A DNA stretch of 64,000 nucleotides from the NCBI RefSeq assembly GCF_014642405.1, contig NZ_BMIN01000017.1:1-64000 (forward strand), read 5' to 3'. A model generated the notes under the pieces. The model saw only the letters and a list, made by a program, of their open reading frames with translations, ran no database searches and was not told the DNA's origin. This DNA is from Pontibacillus salipaludis. Its GTDB lineage: Bacteria; Bacillota; Bacilli; Bacillales; BH030062. Below, in pieces: positions 8,858-19,762 of the stretch. The first letter of the stretch is position 1. Every line of letters starts with the position of its first letter. The translations under genes and the position numbers were made by a program.

Positions 8858-11063
8858 TTTGAGTCCATCACGCATTGAAGAAGAACAGCTTTATAAGGAA
8901 ATGGGACTAAGTGATTCTGAGTTTGCCCTAATGAAAAACGTGCTTGGGCGTGTACCGAACTACACCGAAACAGGTCTTTTCTCTGTCATGTGGTCGGAAC
9001 ATTGCAGTTACAAAAACTCAAAGCCATTATTGAAACACTTCCCAACGAAAGGTCCACACGTTTTACAAGGGCCTGGTGAAGGAGCCGGTGTCGTTGATAT
9101 TGGTGATAATCAGGCTGTTGTGTTTAAGATGGAAAGCCACAATCACCCTTCTGCTATTGAGCCTTATCAGGGGGCAGCAACAGGTGTTGGTGGTATCTTG
9201 CGTGATGTGTTCTCCATGGGAGCTCGTCCGATTGCCCTACTGAATTCTCTCCGGTTCGGAGAACTAACAACAGAGCGGATGAAGTATTTATTTAAGGAAG
9301 TTGTGCACGGTATAGCTGGGTATGGAAACTGTGTTGGGGTTCCTACTGTCGGTGGAGAGGTTCAGTTTGATCGCTGTTACGAAGGCAACCCACTTGTGAA
9401 TGCGATGTGTGTTGGATTAATTGATCAACAAGACGTTCAGAAAGGGATTGCGGCAGGAGTTGGAAATACGGTGATGTACGCCGGTGCGCCAACGGGTCGA
9501 GATGGTATTCACGGAGCAACGTTTGCTTCAGAGGAATTATCGGATGCTTCAGCTAGTAAACGCCCATCTGTTCAGGTCGGTGACCCTTTTATGGAAAAGT
9601 TACTCATTGAAGCGTGTCTAGACGTCATCCACTGTGATGCTCTTGTCGGTATACAGGATATGGGCGCAGCTGGGTTAACGTCTTCTGCTAGTGAGATGGC
9701 TAGTAAAGCTGGTACTGGAATCCGAATGAATTTAGACGACGTTCCACAGCGCGAGGAAAATATGACGGCTTATGAAATGATGCTCTCAGAATCTCAGGAA
9801 AGAATGCTTCTCGTCGTTGAGAAGGGACGTGAAGAAGAGATAGCGGAGATCTTTGAACGGTACAGCTTACATGCAGTTTCGATTGGTGAAGTCATTGAAG
9901 AGCGTGTGTTACGTCTAGAACATGAAGGTAGAGTCGTAGCTGATGTTCCTGTAGATGCGCTAGCTGAAGAAGCTCCGGTCTATGTGCAAGAAGAGGTTGA
10001 GCCTGCTTATATTGAAGAATACAGAAATATCATGTATCGCCCTGAAGTAGAAGATATGGGCGAAACACTAATGACGCTACTCAAGCAGCCTACGATTGCA
10101 AGCAAGGAATGGGTGTATGAGCAGTATGACCATATGGTTCAAACGAATACGGTTGTCGCGCCAGGATCTGATGCAGCCGTGGTTCGTGTGAAAGGGACAG
10201 GGAAGGCCTTAGCGATGACAACGGACTGTAACTCTCGCTATATTCATTTAGATCCGCACCTTGGAGGACAAATTGCAGTGGCTGAAGCGGCCAGGAATAT
10301 CATTTGCTCAGGCGGCCGTCCGTTGGCACTAACAGATTGCTTGAATTTCGGCAGTCCAGAGATTCCAGAAACGTACTGGAAGATGAAGCAATCCGTACTT
10401 GGTATGAGCGAAGCGTGTACGACGCTCTCTACACCTGTCATTAGCGGAAATGTATCCTTGTACAACGAATCAAATGGCGTATCTGTTTACCCTACTCCTG
10501 TTGTTGGAATGGTTGGATTAATTGAAGATCTTTCGCACATTACGCGTCAAAGTTTTCAAGAGCGTGGAGATCTGATCTATGTAATTGGTGAGGCAAATCT
10601 AGAGTTTAGCGGAAGCGAACTGCAAAAGGTGTTAGAAGACGATTACTTTGGACCTTGTCCGAAGCTTGATTTAGAAGTGGAGAAGAGAAGGCAAGAAGAA
10701 GTGCTATCTGCTATTCAACAAGGACTCATTCGTTCTGCTCATGATGTTGCTGAAGGGGGACTTGGCGTGGCACTTGCTGAATCATTATTTGAACACGACC
10801 TTGGTTGTGACGTCTCAATAAATGGAGATCCGCTTACGGAACTCTTTAGTGAAACGCAATCTCGTTACGTCGTATCTGTACCTGGAGAACATCAGAAGGC
10901 GTTTGAATCAGTAGTTAGTGATGCAGTCTATCTCGGTGTTGTAACGGATCATCAACATTACTGTGTGAAACGTGAGGGAGAAGACGTGATCTCTTTATTT
11001 ACGCCTGATCTTAAGAAAGCCTGGAAGGAGGCTATTCCGTGCCAACTGAAATCAAAGGATTAA
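8841..11063 (+). CDS. purL: FGAM synthase large subunit PurL
   Basis: Uses ATP and ammonia from PurQ to convert FGAR to FGAM. 740 residues, the small-type PurL that requires PurS and PurQ. It has two PurM-like halves: the first with [26 protein letters not shown] and [15 protein letters not shown]; the second with [14 protein letters not shown] and [11 protein letters not shown]. Start ATG 8841 follows GAGGGGAT within the end of purQ. The stop overlaps the start of purF by 25 bp. Confidence 0.96.
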   Translation: MYNTLDLSPSRIEEEQLYKEMGLSDSEFALMKNVLGRVPNYTETGLFSVMWSEHCSYKNSKPLLKHFPTKGPHVLQGPGEGAGVVDIGDNQAVVFKMESHNHPSAIEPYQGAATGVGGILRDVFSMGARPIALLNSLRFGELTTERMKYLFKEVVHGIAGYGNCVGVPTVGGEVQFDRCYEGNPLVNAMCVGLIDQQDVQKGIAAGVGNTVMYAGAPTGRDGIHGATFASEELSDASASKRPSVQVGDPFMEKLLIEACLDVIHCDALVGIQDMGAAGLTSSASEMASKAGTGIRMNLDDVPQREENMTAYEMMLSESQERMLLVVEKGREEEIAEIFERYSLHAVSIGEVIEERVLRLEHEGRVVADVPVDALAEEAPVYVQEEVEPAYIEEYRNIMYRPEVEDMGETLMTLLKQPTIASKEWVYEQYDHMVQTNTVVAPGSDAAVVRVKGTGKALAMTTDCNSRYIHLDPHLGGQIAVAEAARNIICSGGRPLALTDCLNFGSPEIPETYWKMKQSVLGMSEACTTLSTPVISGNVSLYNESNGVSVYPTPVVGMVGLIEDLSHITRQSFQERGDLIYVIGEANLEFSGSELQKVLEDDYFGPCPKLDLEVEKRRQEEVLSAIQQGLIRSAHDVAEGGLGVALAESLFEHDLGCDVSINGDPLTELFSETQSRYVVSVPGEHQKAFESVVSDAVYLGVVTDHQHYCVKREGEDVISLFTPDLKKAWKEAIPCQLKSKD

Positions 11064-12451
11064 ACGAAGAGTGCGGTGTATTTGGTGTATGGGGCCATGA
11101 AGATGCTGCGCATTTGACTTATTACGGCCTTCACAGCCTTCAACACCGTGGACAGGAAGGTGCTGGCATCATTGCTACAGATGGTGAGCAACTTCGTCTC
11201 GAGAAAGGGCTTGGCTTGATTACAGAGGTGTTTGAAGAGAAGCAATTCGATCGCCTAGAAGGTCATGGTGCGATTGGCCATGTTCGCTACGCGACACAAG
11301 GGGGCGGTGGATATGATAATGTCCAGCCTCTTGTTTTCCGATCTCAGACAGGGAGCCTTGCTTTGGCGCATAATGGCAATCTCGTTAACGCTCATGCTTT
11401 AAAGCACCAGCTAGAAGCTCAAGGCAGTATTCTGCAGACGACATCTGATACAGAAGTCGTTGCCCACCTTATTAAGAGGAGCGGTCATTTGCCATTAAAA
11501 GAGCGCATCATGCAAGCTCTTGCCATGTTAAAAGGTGCCTATGCGTTCGTGATGATGACTGAAGAGAAGCTATTTGTTGCTCTAGATCCAAAGGGATTGC
11601 GACCTTTATCAATAGGCAAACTTGGAGATGCTTATGTTGTGTCTTCTGAAACTTGCGCTCTTGATGTGGTTGGAGCTGAGTATATAAGAGAAGTCGATCC
11701 TGGTGAATTGATTACGATTGATAAAGATGGACTTCACTCCGATCGTTTCTCAGAGCCCCTTCAGCGGACGCTTTGTTCAATGGAATATGTCTACTTCTCT
11801 CGACCTGACAGCAACTTAGATGGTGTGAATGTACACTCAGCGAGAAAGAGGATGGGCAAGGAACTTGCGAAAGAAGCCCCCATCGAAGCAGATGTTGTGA
11901 CAGGAGTACCTGATTCTAGTATCTCTGCAGCGATTGGATTTGCTGAACAGTCAGGGATCCCTTATGAACTAGGACTGATCAAGAATCGATACGTAGGTCG
12001 CACATTTATTCAACCGTCTCAGGAATTGAGAGAGCAAGGTGTGAAGATGAAACTGTCCCCGGTGAGAGGGATTGTAGAAGGGAAGCGCGTCGTCATGGTG
12101 GATGACTCGATCGTGAGAGGAACAACGAGTCGTCGTATCATTCAAATGTTGAAAGACGCAGGCGCTAAAGAGGTCCACGTGCGAATCGGTGCTCCTCCAC
12201 TTAAGAATCCTTGTTATTACGGCATTGATACGTCCACGAAAGCTGAGCTTATTGCAGGGCACCACAGTGTAGAAGAGATCCGTGAGATGATTGGTGCAGA
12301 TAGCCTTGCCTTTTTGTCAGTAGAGGGGCTGCAGGAAGCGATTGGATCGCCTAAAGATTCTCTTCGACACGGACAATGTCAGGCGTGCTTTACCGGAAGT
12401 TATCCGACTGAGATCTTTCCAAATACGGTTCATCCATATGAGAAAGTATAA
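11039..12451 (+). CDS. purF: Amidophosphoribosyltransferase (PurF)
   Basis: First committed step of purine synthesis: PRPP plus glutamine to phosphoribosylamine. 470 residues. The propeptide [11 protein letters not shown] is followed by C12, the glutaminase nucleophile freed by processing, as in B. subtilis. The PRPP-binding motif is [17 protein letters not shown]. Cysteines in [21 protein letters not shown] and HGQCQACF fit the [4Fe-4S] cluster of the Bacillus enzyme, a site of oxygen-dependent inactivation. Start GTG 11039 lies after GGAGG and inside purL. This mid-operon position is as in B. subtilis. Confidence 0.96.
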   Translation: MPTEIKGLNEECGVFGVWGHEDAAHLTYYGLHSLQHRGQEGAGIIATDGEQLRLEKGLGLITEVFEEKQFDRLEGHGAIGHVRYATQGGGGYDNVQPLVFRSQTGSLALAHNGNLVNAHALKHQLEAQGSILQTTSDTEVVAHLIKRSGHLPLKERIMQALAMLKGAYAFVMMTEEKLFVALDPKGLRPLSIGKLGDAYVVSSETCALDVVGAEYIREVDPGELITIDKDGLHSDRFSEPLQRTLCSMEYVYFSRPDSNLDGVNVHSARKRMGKELAKEAPIEADVVTGVPDSSISAAIGFAEQSGIPYELGLIKNRYVGRTFIQPSQELREQGVKMKLSPVRGIVEGKRVVMVDDSIVRGTTSRRIIQMLKDAGAKEVHVRIGAPPLKNPCYYGIDTSTKAELIAGHHSVEEIREMIGADSLAFLSVEGLQEAIGSPKDSLRHGQCQACFTGSYPTEIFPNTVHPYEKV

Positions 12452-12463
12452 CGAGGTGATGAA

Positions 12464-13486
12464 ATGAGAGAGTTATACAAAGAAGCGGGCGTTAATGTGG
12501 AAGCGGGATATGAGGCTGTAGAAGGAATGAAGCAACATGTAGCCAGAACGAAACGTGCTGGTGTAATGGGAGACGTTGGTGGATTTGGTGGACTGTTTGA
12601 CTTAGCCAAGACGTCTTATCAGAATCCTGTTCTCGTCTCAGGCACAGACGGAGTGGGCACAAAGTTAAAACTAGCGATAGATTTAAAGCGACATGATACG
12701 ATAGGAATAGACGCGGTGGCAATGTGTGTAAATGACATTATCGTGCAAGGTGCTGAACCATTATTCTTCTTGGATTATATCGCCTGTGGTAAGAACGTTC
12801 CTGAGCGGATTGAGGCTATTGTAAAAGGAATTGCAGATGGGTGCGAACAAGCTGGGTGTGCACTGATTGGCGGTGAGACTGCCGAAATGCCAGGCATGTA
12901 TAAAGAAGAGGACTATGATGTGGCAGGATTTGTTGTAGGTGCAGTAGAGAAAGAAGAACTTATTACAGGTGAAGCGATTCAAGAGGGGGACCGGATCATT
13001 GGCCTTGCTTCGAGTGGAATTCATTCGAATGGTTACTCCCTCATAAGAAAGTGGATCGAGAATCATGACTTAGACCTTTCCGACCACTATGGGGTTTTTC
13101 CAGTGTCCCTTGGGGAAACACTGCTTACTCCGACAAAAATCTATGCTAAAGCGATCAAGTCTTTGAACACTGCAATTGAGGTTAAAGGGATGGCTCATAT
13201 TACAGGTGGAGGCTTTGAAGAGAACATACCAAGAATGCTTCCTGAAGGGTTTGGTGTATCTATTCAAAGAGGATCTTGGACGCCTCCGGTGATTTTTGAT
13301 TTCCTAATGGATAAGACCTCTGTATCGTCTGAAGAAATGTACAGTGTATTTAATATGGGAATCGGGATGGCTGTTGTAGTAGGTGAGGGTGATGAAGAGA
13401 CGGCTCTTGCGCAATTAGAGGAAGCCGGAGAAGAAGCTTGGGTGATTGGGAGCGTGACCAAGGGAGAAGGAGTGGCTTACAGATGA
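12464..13486 (+). CDS. purM: AIR synthetase (PurM)
   Basis: Closes the imidazole ring: FGAM plus ATP to AIR. 340 residues. Motifs include [13 protein letters not shown] (ATP-binding region), [36 protein letters not shown] and the C-terminal MGIGMAVVV. Start ATG 12464 follows CGAGGTGA. Its stop TGA is shared with the purN start region (ATGA at 13483). Confidence 0.96.
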   Translation: MRELYKEAGVNVEAGYEAVEGMKQHVARTKRAGVMGDVGGFGGLFDLAKTSYQNPVLVSGTDGVGTKLKLAIDLKRHDTIGIDAVAMCVNDIIVQGAEPLFFLDYIACGKNVPERIEAIVKGIADGCEQAGCALIGGETAEMPGMYKEEDYDVAGFVVGAVEKEELITGEAIQEGDRIIGLASSGIHSNGYSLIRKWIENHDLDLSDHYGVFPVSLGETLLTPTKIYAKAIKSLNTAIEVKGMAHITGGGFEENIPRMLPEGFGVSIQRGSWTPPVIFDFLMDKTSVSSEEMYSVFNMGIGMAVVVGEGDEETALAQLEEAGEEAWVIGSVTKGEGVAYR

Positions 13487-14064
13487 TGGAGGGACCAATT
13501 TCAATAGCAGTATTCGCTTCTGGAAGCGGCTCGAACTTTGAAGCGCTTGTTGAGCGTGCTGGTGAAGACTCTATCTATGAAGTGGGCCTGCTTGTATGTG
13601 ATCAACCTGAAGCAGCCGTTATCGAGAAAGCTAGACGATTTGGCATAGACGTATTCTCTTTTTGTTCCAAAGATTATCCTGATAAAGCTGCATTTGAATC
13701 GGTGATCTTGCAGAAGCTGAGGGGTCAATCGATTGAGTGGTGTGTGTTAGCTGGATATATGAGATTAATTGGACCTACTCTTCTGAGAGCATACGAAGGG
13801 AAGATTCTCAACATCCATCCATCACTGCTTCCGGCATTTCCAGGGAAAGATGCGATTGGGCAAGCCCTAGATGCAAAGGTGAAAGTAACCGGTGTAACCG
13901 TGCATGTTGTCGATGAAGGGATGGACACGGGCCCGGTTATTGAGCAGATTCCTGTGCGAATAGAGGGTGATCGAACACGGCTTCAACATGATATCCAGCG
14001 CGTTGAACACGAATTGTACCCAACCGTCGTCAAACAATGTATTAAAGGGGAGAAAGCAACATGA
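13483..14064 (+). CDS. purN: GAR formyltransferase (PurN)
   Basis: Transfers a formyl group from 10-formyl-THF to GAR. 193 residues from the ATG at 13483, which overlaps the purM stop as ATGA and follows GGGAGAAGGAG. A longer frame reaching back to 13438 would lie inside purM without reason. Substrate loop GSGSNFEAL is at 14-22. Catalytic residues: N110, H112 ([13 protein letters not shown]) and D148 (DTGPV). It overlaps purH by 4 bp. Confidence 0.95.
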   Translation: MMEGPISIAVFASGSGSNFEALVERAGEDSIYEVGLLVCDQPEAAVIEKARRFGIDVFSFCSKDYPDKAAFESVILQKLRGQSIEWCVLAGYMRLIGPTLLRAYEGKILNIHPSLLPAFPGKDAIGQALDAKVKVTGVTVHVVDEGMDTGPVIEQIPVRIEGDRTRLQHDIQRVEHELYPTVVKQCIKGEKAT

Positions 14065-15599
14065 CAGAGAAAAAGCGTGCATTATTAAGTGTATCGAATA
14101 AAAAGGGAATCGTAGAATTTGCAAACCAACTTGCAACTATTGGGTATGAACTTGTATCGACAGGAGGCACGAAGCGTGCGTTAGAAGAAGCGGGGCTGTC
14201 TGTTCGTTCTATATCCGAAATTACCGATTTCCCTGAAATTATGGATGGAAGAGTGAAAACCCTTCATCCAAATGTCCATGCTGGTCTGTTAGCGAAACGG
14301 AACCAACGAGAGCATCTCGAGCAGCTGGATGATTTACATATTGGTTTAATTGATCTTGTCGTTGTGAACCTTTATCCCTTTAAAGAAACGATTTCGAAAG
14401 AAGGGATAACAGAAGAAGAGGCGATCGAAAATATTGATATTGGCGGACCAACCATGCTTCGTGCTGCTGCGAAGAATTTCGAAGGGGTTACCGTTCTTGT
14501 GAATCCAGATGATTATGTTGAAGTACTGCCTTATCTAAAAGAGGATGAAGTTCCATACAATGTGCGCAAAAGTTTGGCTGCCAAGGTGTTTAATCATACG
14601 GCAAGTTACGATACGTACATCGCGAACTATTTCAATGAATTATTGGAAGATGAAACGCCAGCTCAACAAACGAATACGTATGAACTTGTTCAATCGCTTC
14701 GATACGGAGAGAACCCTCACCAAGATGCCTCCTTCTATAGAGACCCTCTTTATAAAGGTGCATCCATTGCTAACGCCGAACAGCTGAATGGAAAAGAACT
14801 TTCCTACAACAACATACAAGATGCCAATGCTGCATTATCTATGGTTCTCGATTTCACGCAACCGGCTGCCATTGCTGTGAAGCATATGAATCCTTGTGGA
14901 GTTGGGGAAGGTGACACCATTTATTCTGCGTTTGAGCGTGCTTATGAAGCAGACCCAATTTCCATTTTCGGTGGAATTATCGCGGTTAACCGTGAAGTTG
15001 ATCGGGATACAGCGCTACGTATGAAAGAAATCTTCCTCGAAATCATTATCGCTCCTTCTTTCTCGGAAGAAGCACTAGAGGTATTAAAAGAGAAGAAAAA
15101 CTTACGCTTGTTGAAACTTGATCTTAATCAAGAAAGTGGAGCATCGAAACTTGTCACAAGCGTTCGCGGCGGTGTGCTCGTACAAGATACGGATGAGGGA
15201 ACTCTTAATGATGTATCCATCTCCATTCCAACTGATCGTCGCCCGACAGATCAAGAATGGGAAGACTTGCAGCTTGCTTGGAAAGTTGTGAAACACGTGA
15301 AGTCAAACGCGATTGTTCTTGCCAGAAATCACCGTACCGTTGGTGTTGGAGCGGGTCAGATGAATAGGGTTGGAGCAGCGAACATAGCGATTGAGCAAGC
15401 TGGCGAGCACTGTCACGGTGCAGCACTTGGGAGCGATGCATTCTTCCCGATGCCGGATACGGTAGAGGCTGCGGCTAAAGCTGGTGTAACAGCGATTATT
15501 CAGCCTGGTGGATCTAAACGAGATCAGGATTCCATTGATGCCTGTAATGAGCATGGCATTACGATGGTCTTAACAGGCATGCGCCATTTCAAACACTAA
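14061..15599 (+). CDS. purH: Bifunctional AICAR transformylase / IMP cyclohydrolase (PurH)
   Basis: Last two steps to IMP. 512 residues: N-terminal IMP cyclohydrolase (about 1-195, with [13 protein letters not shown] and [15 protein letters not shown]), C-terminal AICAR formyltransferase with the catalytic KHMNPCG motif and the YGENPHQ substrate loop. The end [12 protein letters not shown] is the conserved C-terminus. Start ATG 14061 overlaps purN by 4 bp after AAAGGGGAG. No internal frameshift. Confidence 0.96.
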   Translation: MTEKKRALLSVSNKKGIVEFANQLATIGYELVSTGGTKRALEEAGLSVRSISEITDFPEIMDGRVKTLHPNVHAGLLAKRNQREHLEQLDDLHIGLIDLVVVNLYPFKETISKEGITEEEAIENIDIGGPTMLRAAAKNFEGVTVLVNPDDYVEVLPYLKEDEVPYNVRKSLAAKVFNHTASYDTYIANYFNELLEDETPAQQTNTYELVQSLRYGENPHQDASFYRDPLYKGASIANAEQLNGKELSYNNIQDANAALSMVLDFTQPAAIAVKHMNPCGVGEGDTIYSAFERAYEADPISIFGGIIAVNREVDRDTALRMKEIFLEIIIAPSFSEEALEVLKEKKNLRLLKLDLNQESGASKLVTSVRGGVLVQDTDEGTLNDVSISIPTDRRPTDQEWEDLQLAWKVVKHVKSNAIVLARNHRTVGVGAGQMNRVGAANIAIEQAGEHCHGAALGSDAFFPMPDTVEAAAKAGVTAIIQPGGSKRDQDSIDACNEHGITMVLTGMRHFKH

Positions 15600-15613
15600 A
15601 GAGGGGTGAGGTC

Positions 15614-16891
15614 ATGAATGTATTGGTTATTGGTCGTGGTGGAAGAGAACATAGTATTGTTCGGAAGTTAGCGGAGAGTGAACGAGTGGATACAATCTTT
15701 GCAGCCCCTGGAAATGCCGGGATGACAGAAGCTACGCCTGTATCGATCTCTGAACAAGACAGTGAAGCTCTTATAGCGTTTGCTAAGCAAAATGAAGTAG
15801 CTTGGACAATCGTAGGCCCTGAAGTTCCTTTGCTAGAAGGTGTGGTCAACGCTTTTAGGAAAGAGGGGCTTACCATTTTCGGCCCGACGAAAGAGGCGGC
15901 GCTTATCGAGGGAAGTAAGGCATTCGCGAAAGAAGTTATGGCGAGTAGCGGTACACCGACTGGAGCTTACCGCACGTTCTCTGATGAAGAGGAAGCCATT
16001 TCATATCTTGAGTCAGTAGATTTCCCAATTGTAATTAAAGCCAATGGACTTGCTGCTGGTAAGGGAGTCGTCATTGCAGGAGATGAACAAGAGGCTCAAC
16101 AAGCCATTCGCGGAATGCTTGGAGGAGAGCAGTTTGGTGATGCTGGGAAAACGGTCGTTATTGAGGAGTTTCTAGAAGGCGAAGAGTTTTCACTAATGGC
16201 ATTTGTAGATGGTCGAGATGTGTACCCGATGATTCCTGCTCAAGATTATAAGCGGGCATTTGACGATGACCAAGGGCCTAACACAGGTGGAATGGGAGCT
16301 TATGCCCCTTCTGAGAACATCCCCGCGAGTGAGGTGGAACGTGCGGTTGAATCCATTCTCAAACCCGTAGCTGAAGCTCTGGTTGACATGGGTCGTTCTT
16401 TTACGGGGATCCTTTATGCAGGTTGTATCCTGACCGACGAGGGTGCAAAAGTCATTGAATTTAACGCCAGATTCGGTGATCCTGAAACCCAAGTCGTTTT
16501 GCCGCTATTAGAGAATGACTTGATCCAGGTGATGGAGGATGTCGCTGGTGGACGTGATCCAAAGATTCGATGGAAGCAAGCAACTTGTGCTGGAGTGGTT
16601 GTAGCGTCTTCTGGGTACCCAGGTTCTTATGAAAAAGGGCATCCTCTGCCAGAATTTAAAGAAGACCCCGCTTCTTTCTCCATTTATGCAGGGGTAAAAG
16701 AGGGTCAAGGCAACCTCGTTTCAGATGGGGGACGCGTTATGCTCGTTGGGTCTGTTCAACCTACCCTAGAGGAAGCCGCGGCTCATGTATACAAAAGTCT
16801 CAAACCGGTCACAAGTCCGTATTTCTTTTACCGAACAGATATAGCACGACATAAATCTATGTCTTCTTCTTCTTCTTCTGAATATAAATAA
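15614..16891 (+). CDS. purD: GAR synthetase (PurD)
   Basis: ATP-grasp ligase joining glycine to phosphoribosylamine. 425 residues. N-terminal VIGRGGREHSIV, ATP-grasp segments VIKANGLAAGKGV and EEFLEGEEFSLMAF, and C-terminal EFNARFGDPETQVVLPLL. It ends with a serine-rich tail (MSSSSSSEYK) that exists because its last 35 bp overlap the lysine-rich end of a small gene on the other strand (16857-16967). Last gene of the pur operon, followed by a terminator at 17002-17033. Confidence 0.96.
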   Translation: MNVLVIGRGGREHSIVRKLAESERVDTIFAAPGNAGMTEATPVSISEQDSEALIAFAKQNEVAWTIVGPEVPLLEGVVNAFRKEGLTIFGPTKEAALIEGSKAFAKEVMASSGTPTGAYRTFSDEEEAISYLESVDFPIVIKANGLAAGKGVVIAGDEQEAQQAIRGMLGGEQFGDAGKTVVIEEFLEGEEFSLMAFVDGRDVYPMIPAQDYKRAFDDDQGPNTGGMGAYAPSENIPASEVERAVESILKPVAEALVDMGRSFTGILYAGCILTDEGAKVIEFNARFGDPETQVVLPLLENDLIQVMEDVAGGRDPKIRWKQATCAGVVVASSGYPGSYEKGHPLPEFKEDPASFSIYAGVKEGQGNLVSDGGRVMLVGSVQPTLEEAAAHVYKSLKPVTSPYFFYRTDIARHKSMSSSSSSEYK

Positions 16892-16967
16892 AGAGAATGG
16901 CGACAATACTGCCGATAATCGTGGCGATTACAAACGTCATATCGGTTAGGTATTCCATGATATTCAT
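16857..16967 (-). CDS. EYxxD-motif small membrane protein
   Basis: A 36-residue gene, MNIMEYLTDMTFVIATIIG then one transmembrane helix (about residues 11-29) and a basic QKKKKKT tail. The EYLTD near the start fits the EYxxD small membrane proteins found next to purD in Bacillaceae. The ATG at 16967 follows GAAAGGAATG. The last 35 bp are antisense to the end of purD: the TCT/TCC repeat reads as lysines here and serines there. Predicted topology is N-out/C-in by the positive-inside rule. Function unknown. Confidence 0.72.
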   Translation of the reverse strand: MNIMEYLTDMTFVIATIIGSIVAILFIYIQKKKKKT

Positions 16968-17001
16968 GACACTTCATTCCTTTCAATAGTGTATATTGGT
17001 T

Positions 17002-17033
17002 AGCCCAGGCGTCTTTTTAGCCTGGGCTTTTTG
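17002..17033 (+). terminator. Terminator of the pur operon
   Basis: AGCCCAGGC and GCCTGGGCT form a strong stem around TCTTTTTA, followed by TTTTT. It lies 110 bp past the purD stop and upstream of the oppositely oriented small gene. Confidence 0.82.
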
Positions 17034-17036
17034 TAT

Positions 17037-17165
17037 GAAAAGCGCAGGCGGGGTGGTTAGGGCCGTACGGATAAGACAGCTTTTCGGAAAAGGCGTTTAG
17101 CCTTTGGAGAGAAGATGACTTATCTCGCTAGGCCCTCCCCGCCGGAGCTGGATCTGGACGTGAGC
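17037..17165 (+). repeat. Structured dispersed repeat, core A
   Basis: GCGCAGGCGGGG ... AGGGCC-GTACG-GATAAG ... CTTATC-TCGCTA-GGCCCT ... CCCCGCCGG. Arms pair over three stems around the same hairpin core as in the rRNA spacer copy (138-258): ACAGCTTTTCGGAAAAGG then TTTAGCC. Relative to that copy, AGGGCC/GGCCCT replaces GACCC/GGGTC, keeping the pairing. It lies directly after the pur terminator. Confidence 0.82.
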
Positions 17166-17173
17166 GCCTAGGA

Positions 17174-17412
17174 TCTGTCCGTAGTAGAGCAGAATTTGGC
17201 CGTTAGGGCTCAGGATTCGGCCGTAGCAGAGCAGAATCTGGCCGTTAGGGCTCAGGATTCGGCTGTAGTAGAGCAGAATCTGGCCGTTAGAGCTCAGGAT
17301 TGGGCCGTAGTAGAGCAGAATTTGGCCGTTAGGGCTCAGGATTCGGCCGTAGCAGAGCAGAATCTGGCCGTTAGGGCTCAGGATTGGGCCGTAGTAGAGC
17401 AGAATCTAGCCG
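17174..17412 (+). repeat. 42-bp tandem repeat (about 6 copies)
   Basis: A unit of the type GCCGTAGTAGAGCAGAATCT + GGCCGTTAGGGCTCAGGATT + CG is repeated about six times with few differences (for example GTAGTAG/GTAGCAG, ATTCG/ATTGG). Because 42 is a multiple of three, one frame stays open across it, encoding a 14-residue repeat, but there is no ribosome-binding site and no sign of a real protein. It lies between two copies of the structured repeat family. Confidence 0.9.
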
Positions 17413-17421
17413 TAAGCACCC

Positions 17422-17619
17422 CCCTGCGCTTTTCATGAGATCTAGCTCCGGCGGGGAAGGGCTAGCGAGATAAGCAATCTACCTCCAGTCTGCTACGCAG
17501 ACTTACAGTAGCTTGCTTATCCGGCCCCACACGAGGTGGGGTCGTTCGACGTTGCCACAGGACGTGGCGAACTTAGTCGAACTTCCTCTTTTACTTGACC
17601 AACCCGCCTACGCTTTTCA
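17422..17619 (+). repeat. Structured dispersed repeat, core B plus module C
   Basis: TCTAGCTCCGGCGGGGAAGG-GCTAGCGAGATAAG, then core B (CTACCTCCAGTCTGC/GCAGACTTACAGTAG), then GCTTATCC. Read on the other strand its outer arms are those of the core A copies. The second outer arm is interrupted by module C (17526-17585): a CCCCACACGAGGTGGGG hairpin, then GTTCGAC ... GTCGAAC enclosing GCCAC/GTGGC. Module C recurs at 36061-36122. The 3' edge reaches the stop codon of the minus-strand DUF2892 gene. Confidence 0.8.
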
Positions 17620-17880
17620 TGACGGATTGAAAGTGCTCTCTTCATCTTCTTTATCCTGCTGGTTGTTCTTTGTTTCTTCCATCATGGCTACGACTGGGCA
17701 GTAGCGGACGATGCCTTCGGCTACTTTCATGGATGCTAACATGATCATCATCCAGTTGCCGTCTCTCCATGGTTTTCGTACCATTTTTGCAGTGGAGAAA
17801 GAGAGTAGTGTTAAGCCGAGAGTGATGCGAATCATTGCGTTGATAATGCCGATGTTTGGACGTACCATTTTTTTACTCAT
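17617..17880 (-). CDS. DUF2892 (YgaP-type inner membrane) protein
   Basis: About 87 residues. Family hallmarks are KMVRPNIGIINAMIRITLGL at the start and a pair of hydrophobic segments (about 12-29 and 41-60) linked by a short basic loop (KMVRKPWRDGN). VRYCPVVAMM contains the single cysteine often kept in the family. The acidic tail (EETKNNQQDKEDEE) is poorly conserved and runs into the adjacent repeat. Start is uncertain: a TTG at 17889, ATG 17880 or ATG 17868 are possible around GAAGGG. Small membrane protein of unknown function; some relatives are fused to rhodanese domains. Confidence 0.8.
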   Translation of the reverse strand: MSKKMVRPNIGIINAMIRITLGLTLLSFSTAKMVRKPWRDGNWMMIMLASMKVAEGIVRYCPVVAMMEETKNNQQDKEDEESTFNPS

Positions 17881-17975
17881 TCCCTTCAAAACGTTAATGC
17901 AGTAAATGTTTGCGTGTGTTACGATAGTAAAAAAGATGACAAGCTAATACATTCAAATAGATGGAGTGATGCACG

Positions 17976-19715
17976 ATGAATGAACACCGTTACCGATGGC
18001 GCAATCGACAACTCCGTGAACATGTAGCAGTAGTAGATGGTGCGCATGCTCCGTCGATCGTGTTAACCAATGCCACGTATTTAAACGTTTACTTAAAACA
18101 ATGGATGGAAGCAAATATATGGATTTACGACGATCGCATTGTCTATGTGGGTGATGCACTTCCTGAGTCTGATGAAGCTACCGAAGTCGTGGACTGCACT
18201 GGGCAGTATCTCGTTCCGGGCTACATCGAACCACATGCCCATCCTTTTCAGTTATATAATCCCCACCGTTTAGCTCAATATGCATTACAAACTGGAACAA
18301 CCACGTTAATCAACGATAACTTAGTGTTGCTTTTTTTATTACACAAAAAGAAAGCGTTTTCTTTATTAGAGGACTTGAATGATGTGCCGGCTTCGATGTA
18401 CTGGTGGAGCCGTTTTGACTCTCAGTCAGCTCTTCAACGAGAGGATCATTTCCTTAGTGATGAGGATGTTCAGGATTGGCTTGAGCATGATGCTGTTATA
18501 CAGGGCGGCGAACTAACGGGTTGGCCGAGTGTATTAAAAGATGATGATCGTGTATTGCATTGGATGCAAGAGGCCAAGCGCAAACGAAAGCCTATAGAGG
18601 GGCATTTTCCTGGAGCATCAGAGAAGACGCTTACGAAAATGAAGCTCCTTGGAACCGATTCCGATCATGAATCAATGACTGGGGAAGAGGTATGGAATCG
18701 AATTCGGCTTGGGTATATGACGGCTCTTCGCTATTCTTCCATTCGTCCTGATCTTCCACAGTTGTTAAAAGAAATGAAAGACTGGAACATCCGTGTTTAT
18801 GACCGTCTTATGATGACAACCGATGGTGCGACGCCATCCTTTTACGAACAAGGAATTATGGATCGCTGTATCGAAATTGCTTTAGAAAACGATGTGCCTG
18901 ATTATGAAGCCTATAGTATGACTTCCTATAATGCTGCTAAACACTTTGGGATCGATCATCGTGTGGGGAGCATCTCACCTGGGTGTGTGGCTCACATTAA
19001 TATCCTTAGCGATAAACATACGCCAACCCCAACCTCGGTTATAGCAAAAGGGGCATGGGTAAAGAGGGATGGGCAAACGGTTGAACAGTCTAATCCATTC
19101 GATTGGGATAAGCATGACTTAAGTCCTTTAGAGATTGACTGGGATTTAACAGAACGGGATTTACAATTCTCGATTCCTCTTGGTTTGGAGATGGTTAATG
19201 AAGTGATTCTGAAGCCATACGCCGTTCAGTCTGAACGATCAGGAGACCGGGCAGGTACGGAAGATGAAGCGTTCTTAATGCTAATGGACAGGGAAGGCAA
19301 GTGGAAGGTGAATTCAATGATTAAAGGATTTACGAAGACACTTGGCGGACTTGTGAGTTCTTACTCAAATACAGGGGACTTCATCTTTATAGGAAAGAAC
19401 AAGCCAGATATGGAGATGGCTTTTAACCGTATGAAAGAGATTGGGGGAGGGATCGTGCTAGCTCACGAAGGTGAAATTGTGTATGAACTTCCTCTACCTG
19501 TTGCTGGAATGATGTCTGACGAAGAGATGGGGACAATCATTTCACATGAGCAACAAGTGAAGCGCATTTTAGGGGAACACGGATATCCGTTTCAAGACCC
19601 CATCTACACACTATTGTTTCTCTCATCTATGCATCTTCCTTTCATACGAATTACACCTAAAGGAATTATGGACGTTAAGAAGAAAGAGGTACTCTTTCCT
19701 GCAATAATGCGTTAA
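17976..19715 (+). CDS. yerA: Adenine deaminase-like amidohydrolase (YerA)
   Basis: 579 residues. The amidohydrolase fold shows the metal-binding PHAHP motif, IKGFTKTLGG and the C-terminal region of adenine deaminases. B. subtilis YerA has the same length and lies at the same place after the pur operon. The superfamily hydrolyses adenine to hypoxanthine in related proteins (AdeC), but YerA itself is only putatively assigned; the N-terminal extension RWRNRQLREHVAVVDG is specific to the YerA branch. Start ATG 17976 follows TGGAGTGATG. A purine salvage role would fit the neighbourhood. yerB follows 41 bp later without a clear terminator. Confidence 0.87.
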   Translation: MNEHRYRWRNRQLREHVAVVDGAHAPSIVLTNATYLNVYLKQWMEANIWIYDDRIVYVGDALPESDEATEVVDCTGQYLVPGYIEPHAHPFQLYNPHRLAQYALQTGTTTLINDNLVLLFLLHKKKAFSLLEDLNDVPASMYWWSRFDSQSALQREDHFLSDEDVQDWLEHDAVIQGGELTGWPSVLKDDDRVLHWMQEAKRKRKPIEGHFPGASEKTLTKMKLLGTDSDHESMTGEEVWNRIRLGYMTALRYSSIRPDLPQLLKEMKDWNIRVYDRLMMTTDGATPSFYEQGIMDRCIEIALENDVPDYEAYSMTSYNAAKHFGIDHRVGSISPGCVAHINILSDKHTPTPTSVIAKGAWVKRDGQTVEQSNPFDWDKHDLSPLEIDWDLTERDLQFSIPLGLEMVNEVILKPYAVQSERSGDRAGTEDEAFLMLMDREGKWKVNSMIKGFTKTLGGLVSSYSNTGDFIFIGKNKPDMEMAFNRMKEIGGGIVLAHEGEIVYELPLPVAGMMSDEEMGTIISHEQQVKRILGEHGYPFQDPIYTLLFLSSMHLPFIRITPKGIMDVKKKEVLFPAIMR

Positions 19716-19762
19716 AATGTAAATAGGGTAAAGTAATAAAGCAGTTTAGGAAAAAGGTGTGT

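Noticed and set aside
17196-17438. 80-codon open frame with a 14-residue repeat (AVRAQDSAVVEQNL)
   Set aside because: It exists only because the 42-bp DNA repeat is a multiple of three; no ribosome-binding site and no protein-like hydrophobic pattern.
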